The notes under the pieces: generated by a model | Database searches by the model: none | What the model was told of the DNA's origin: nothing | The model's input: only the letters and a program-made list of their open reading frames with translations | Assembly: GCF_013179805.1 (NCBI RefSeq) | Contig: NZ_SRRZ01000216.1 | Coordinates: forward strand, 1 to 5,981 | DNA from: Microcoleus asticus IPMA8 | GTDB lineage: Bacteria > Cyanobacteriota > Cyanobacteriia > Cyanobacteriales > Microcoleaceae | Length of the DNA stretch: 5,981 nucleotides | Direction: 5' to 3' | Part shown: positions 4,954 to 5,981 of the stretch, piece after piece | Position numbering within the stretch: the first letter of the stretch is position 1 | Layout of the letters: the number at the start of each line of letters is the position of its first letter | Made by a program: the position numbers and the translations under genes

Positions 4954-5922
4954 CTAAACTTCGTCGCTCTTACCTATTGCTTTTCGCACTTTCTCAACTT
5001 GGTTAGGTGCTTCCATTTTATTGAAGAGACGAATCGCCTCTTGAAACGAAGTCTGACTCTTCTCGGCATCACCCATGTTTTGGTAAGTTAAGGCAAGCTG
5101 ATAGTAAGCTTCAGCTAAGTCACATTTTGCGCCAATTTTGTCTAGCAATTCTATCGATTCTGAATGATGGGAAAGCGCTGTTGTAAAATCGGATTGTTCT
5201 CGATAAAGCTCTGCCATACCACTTAAAGCTTTAGCCTTAACCTGAGCATAGTGGCTTTCTTCGGCGTAGGCGATCGCTCGATGGTACATTTCAAAAGATT
5301 TTTTATTACATCCTAAGTTTTTATAGGTTAAACCCAGAAACAATAAACTGTAACCCGCAGCCCAAGCACTTAAAAGCTTTATTTTAAATAGTTCACTATC
5401 TTCAACTTTTTCAGCAAATTCAAATGCTTTATTTTGAACTCCTAAGCATGAATAACAAAACGCTAAACAAAACCATGATTCTACCGCAAATCGATGATAA
5501 AAATTATTTTGAGCAAGTTTACTTGCAAATTCAAAATTGCTGATTGCATTTTCTATTTCTCCGAGCTCCAGTTTACAGAGCCCTATATTAACATAACTAA
5601 CTATCTTGTATTTTAGAAAATTAAAATCAATGGCGATATTCTGTGATATTTCGTGGTATTGAATGGCTTTATGAATATAGCCAGTTAGCCAGTATAGATC
5701 GCCTAATATATTATAAAGGCTGCTCAATGAATAGCTGGGTTTAATATAGTTTATTATTTGATTAATTGCAGAAATCATTTGTTTTAACAATCCCAAACGA
5801 TAAAATGAACTACCTAATGGTTCACCTTTTTCCCATTTATTATCTCTTGGTTTGATTAGAATCTCAGCAGCCAATTCAAAATTTTTAATTTCTATAGCGA
5901 TCGCAAATGATTTGTAAATCAT
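4954..5922 (-). CDS. Tetratricopeptide-repeat protein (possibly the C-terminal part of a longer protein)
   Basis: 322 aa from the ATG at 5922, almost entirely alpha-helical TPR units at about 66-99, 107-140, 146-179, 190-223, 230-263 and 270-303. Typical A/Y/G/L positions appear in NILGDLYWLTGYIHKAIQYH, VNIGLCKLELGEIENAISNF, LGLTYKNLGCNKKSFEMYHRA and AYYQLALTYQNMGDAEKSQTSF. Units of this length (about 40 residues) resemble the MalT/NB-ARC-associated TPR class seen in many cyanobacterial signalling proteins. No enzymatic domain, signal peptide or membrane span is visible. The role is presumably protein-protein interaction; the partner is unknown. The ATG has no Shine-Dalgarno and the frame stays open upstream to the window edge (19 more codons), so the true start may lie outside. 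The 5' half is markedly more AT-rich than the 3' half and the neighbouring genes, with many AAA/AAT/ATT codons. Confidence 0.8.
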   Translation of the reverse strand: MIYKSFAIAIEIKNFELAAEILIKPRDNKWEKGEPLGSSFYRLGLLKQMISAINQIINYIKPSYSLSSLYNILGDLYWLTGYIHKAIQYHEISQNIAIDFNFLKYKIVSYVNIGLCKLELGEIENAISNFEFASKLAQNNFYHRFAVESWFCLAFCYSCLGVQNKAFEFAEKVEDSELFKIKLLSAWAAGYSLLFLGLTYKNLGCNKKSFEMYHRAIAYAEESHYAQVKAKALSGMAELYREQSDFTTALSHHSESIELLDKIGAKCDLAEAYYQLALTYQNMGDAEKSQTSFQEAIRLFNKMEAPNQVEKVRKAIGKSDEV

Positions 5923-5930
5923 AAATAATG

Positions 5931-5936
5931 TATAAT
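5931..5936 (+). promoter_or_regulatory. Possible -10 element for a divergent + strand gene
   Basis: A perfect TATAAT lies 28 bp before the ATG at 5965. No good -35 is present at standard spacing (nearest TTGTAA at 5912-5917, 13 bp away), so support is weak. Confidence 0.25.
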
Positions 5937-5964
5937 GAGGATGTAAACCTAAGTAGGAGTTGAG

Positions 5965-5981
5965 ATGTCCCGAGAGAAATC
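5965..5981 (+). CDS. Possible start of a divergent gene, cut by the window edge
   Basis: ATG at 5965 is preceded by AGGAG (5955-5959) with 5-nt spacing and a TATAAT at 5931-5936. Only five complete codons (MSREK) are visible, so no family can be named. If real, it shares a 42-bp divergent intergenic region with the TPR gene and would favour 5922 as the true TPR start. Confidence 0.3.

Overview
The window looks like chromosomal DNA from a filamentous cyanobacterium of the Oscillatoria/Microcoleus type. Evidence: seven perfect HIP1 octamers (GCGATCGC) found by eye, short heptanucleotide tandem repeats between genes, a GUN4 domain (restricted to oxygenic phototrophs), a C4 zinc-ribbon Ser/Thr kinase of cyanobacterial style, and an AT-rich background with GC-rich repeats. 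The genus assignment is an inference from overall style, not from a marker gene.

Layout: 1-363 is non-coding and rich in inverted repeats. It ends in a TTGAAT-16 bp-TATAAT promoter just before a 499-aa protein (364-1863, +) that fuses a zinc ribbon, a Ser/Thr kinase, a linker, a GUN4 tetrapyrrole-binding domain and a C-terminal membrane segment. A non-coding stretch with a heptad repeat and a leader hairpin precedes a 59-aa conserved-looking small protein (2171-2350, +). Two back-to-back terminators, each with a stem made of two HIP1 sites, separate it from a convergent CobO/BtuR-like gene (2464-2991, -) whose ATP-binding P-loop is eroded. An intergenic region with an imperfect inverted repeat leads to a short adenylate kinase (3347-3904, +, GTG start) and, after heptad repeats, RNase PH (4044-4763, +). 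An 83-bp GC-rich dyad repeat lies between rph and a convergent TPR-repeat protein (4954-5922, -). The last bases hold a possible start of a divergent + strand gene.

How the genes relate: no clear multi-gene system is visible. Strands alternate, gaps are over 100 bp and most units appear separately transcribed. adk and rph are housekeeping nucleotide/RNA enzymes on the same strand that could be co-transcribed. The most distinctive protein is the kinase-GUN4 fusion, which could couple tetrapyrrole status to phosphorylation at a membrane (inference). The most distinctive sequence-level features are the HIP1-built convergent terminators, the folded region upstream of the kinase, and the P-loop-less CobO homologue.
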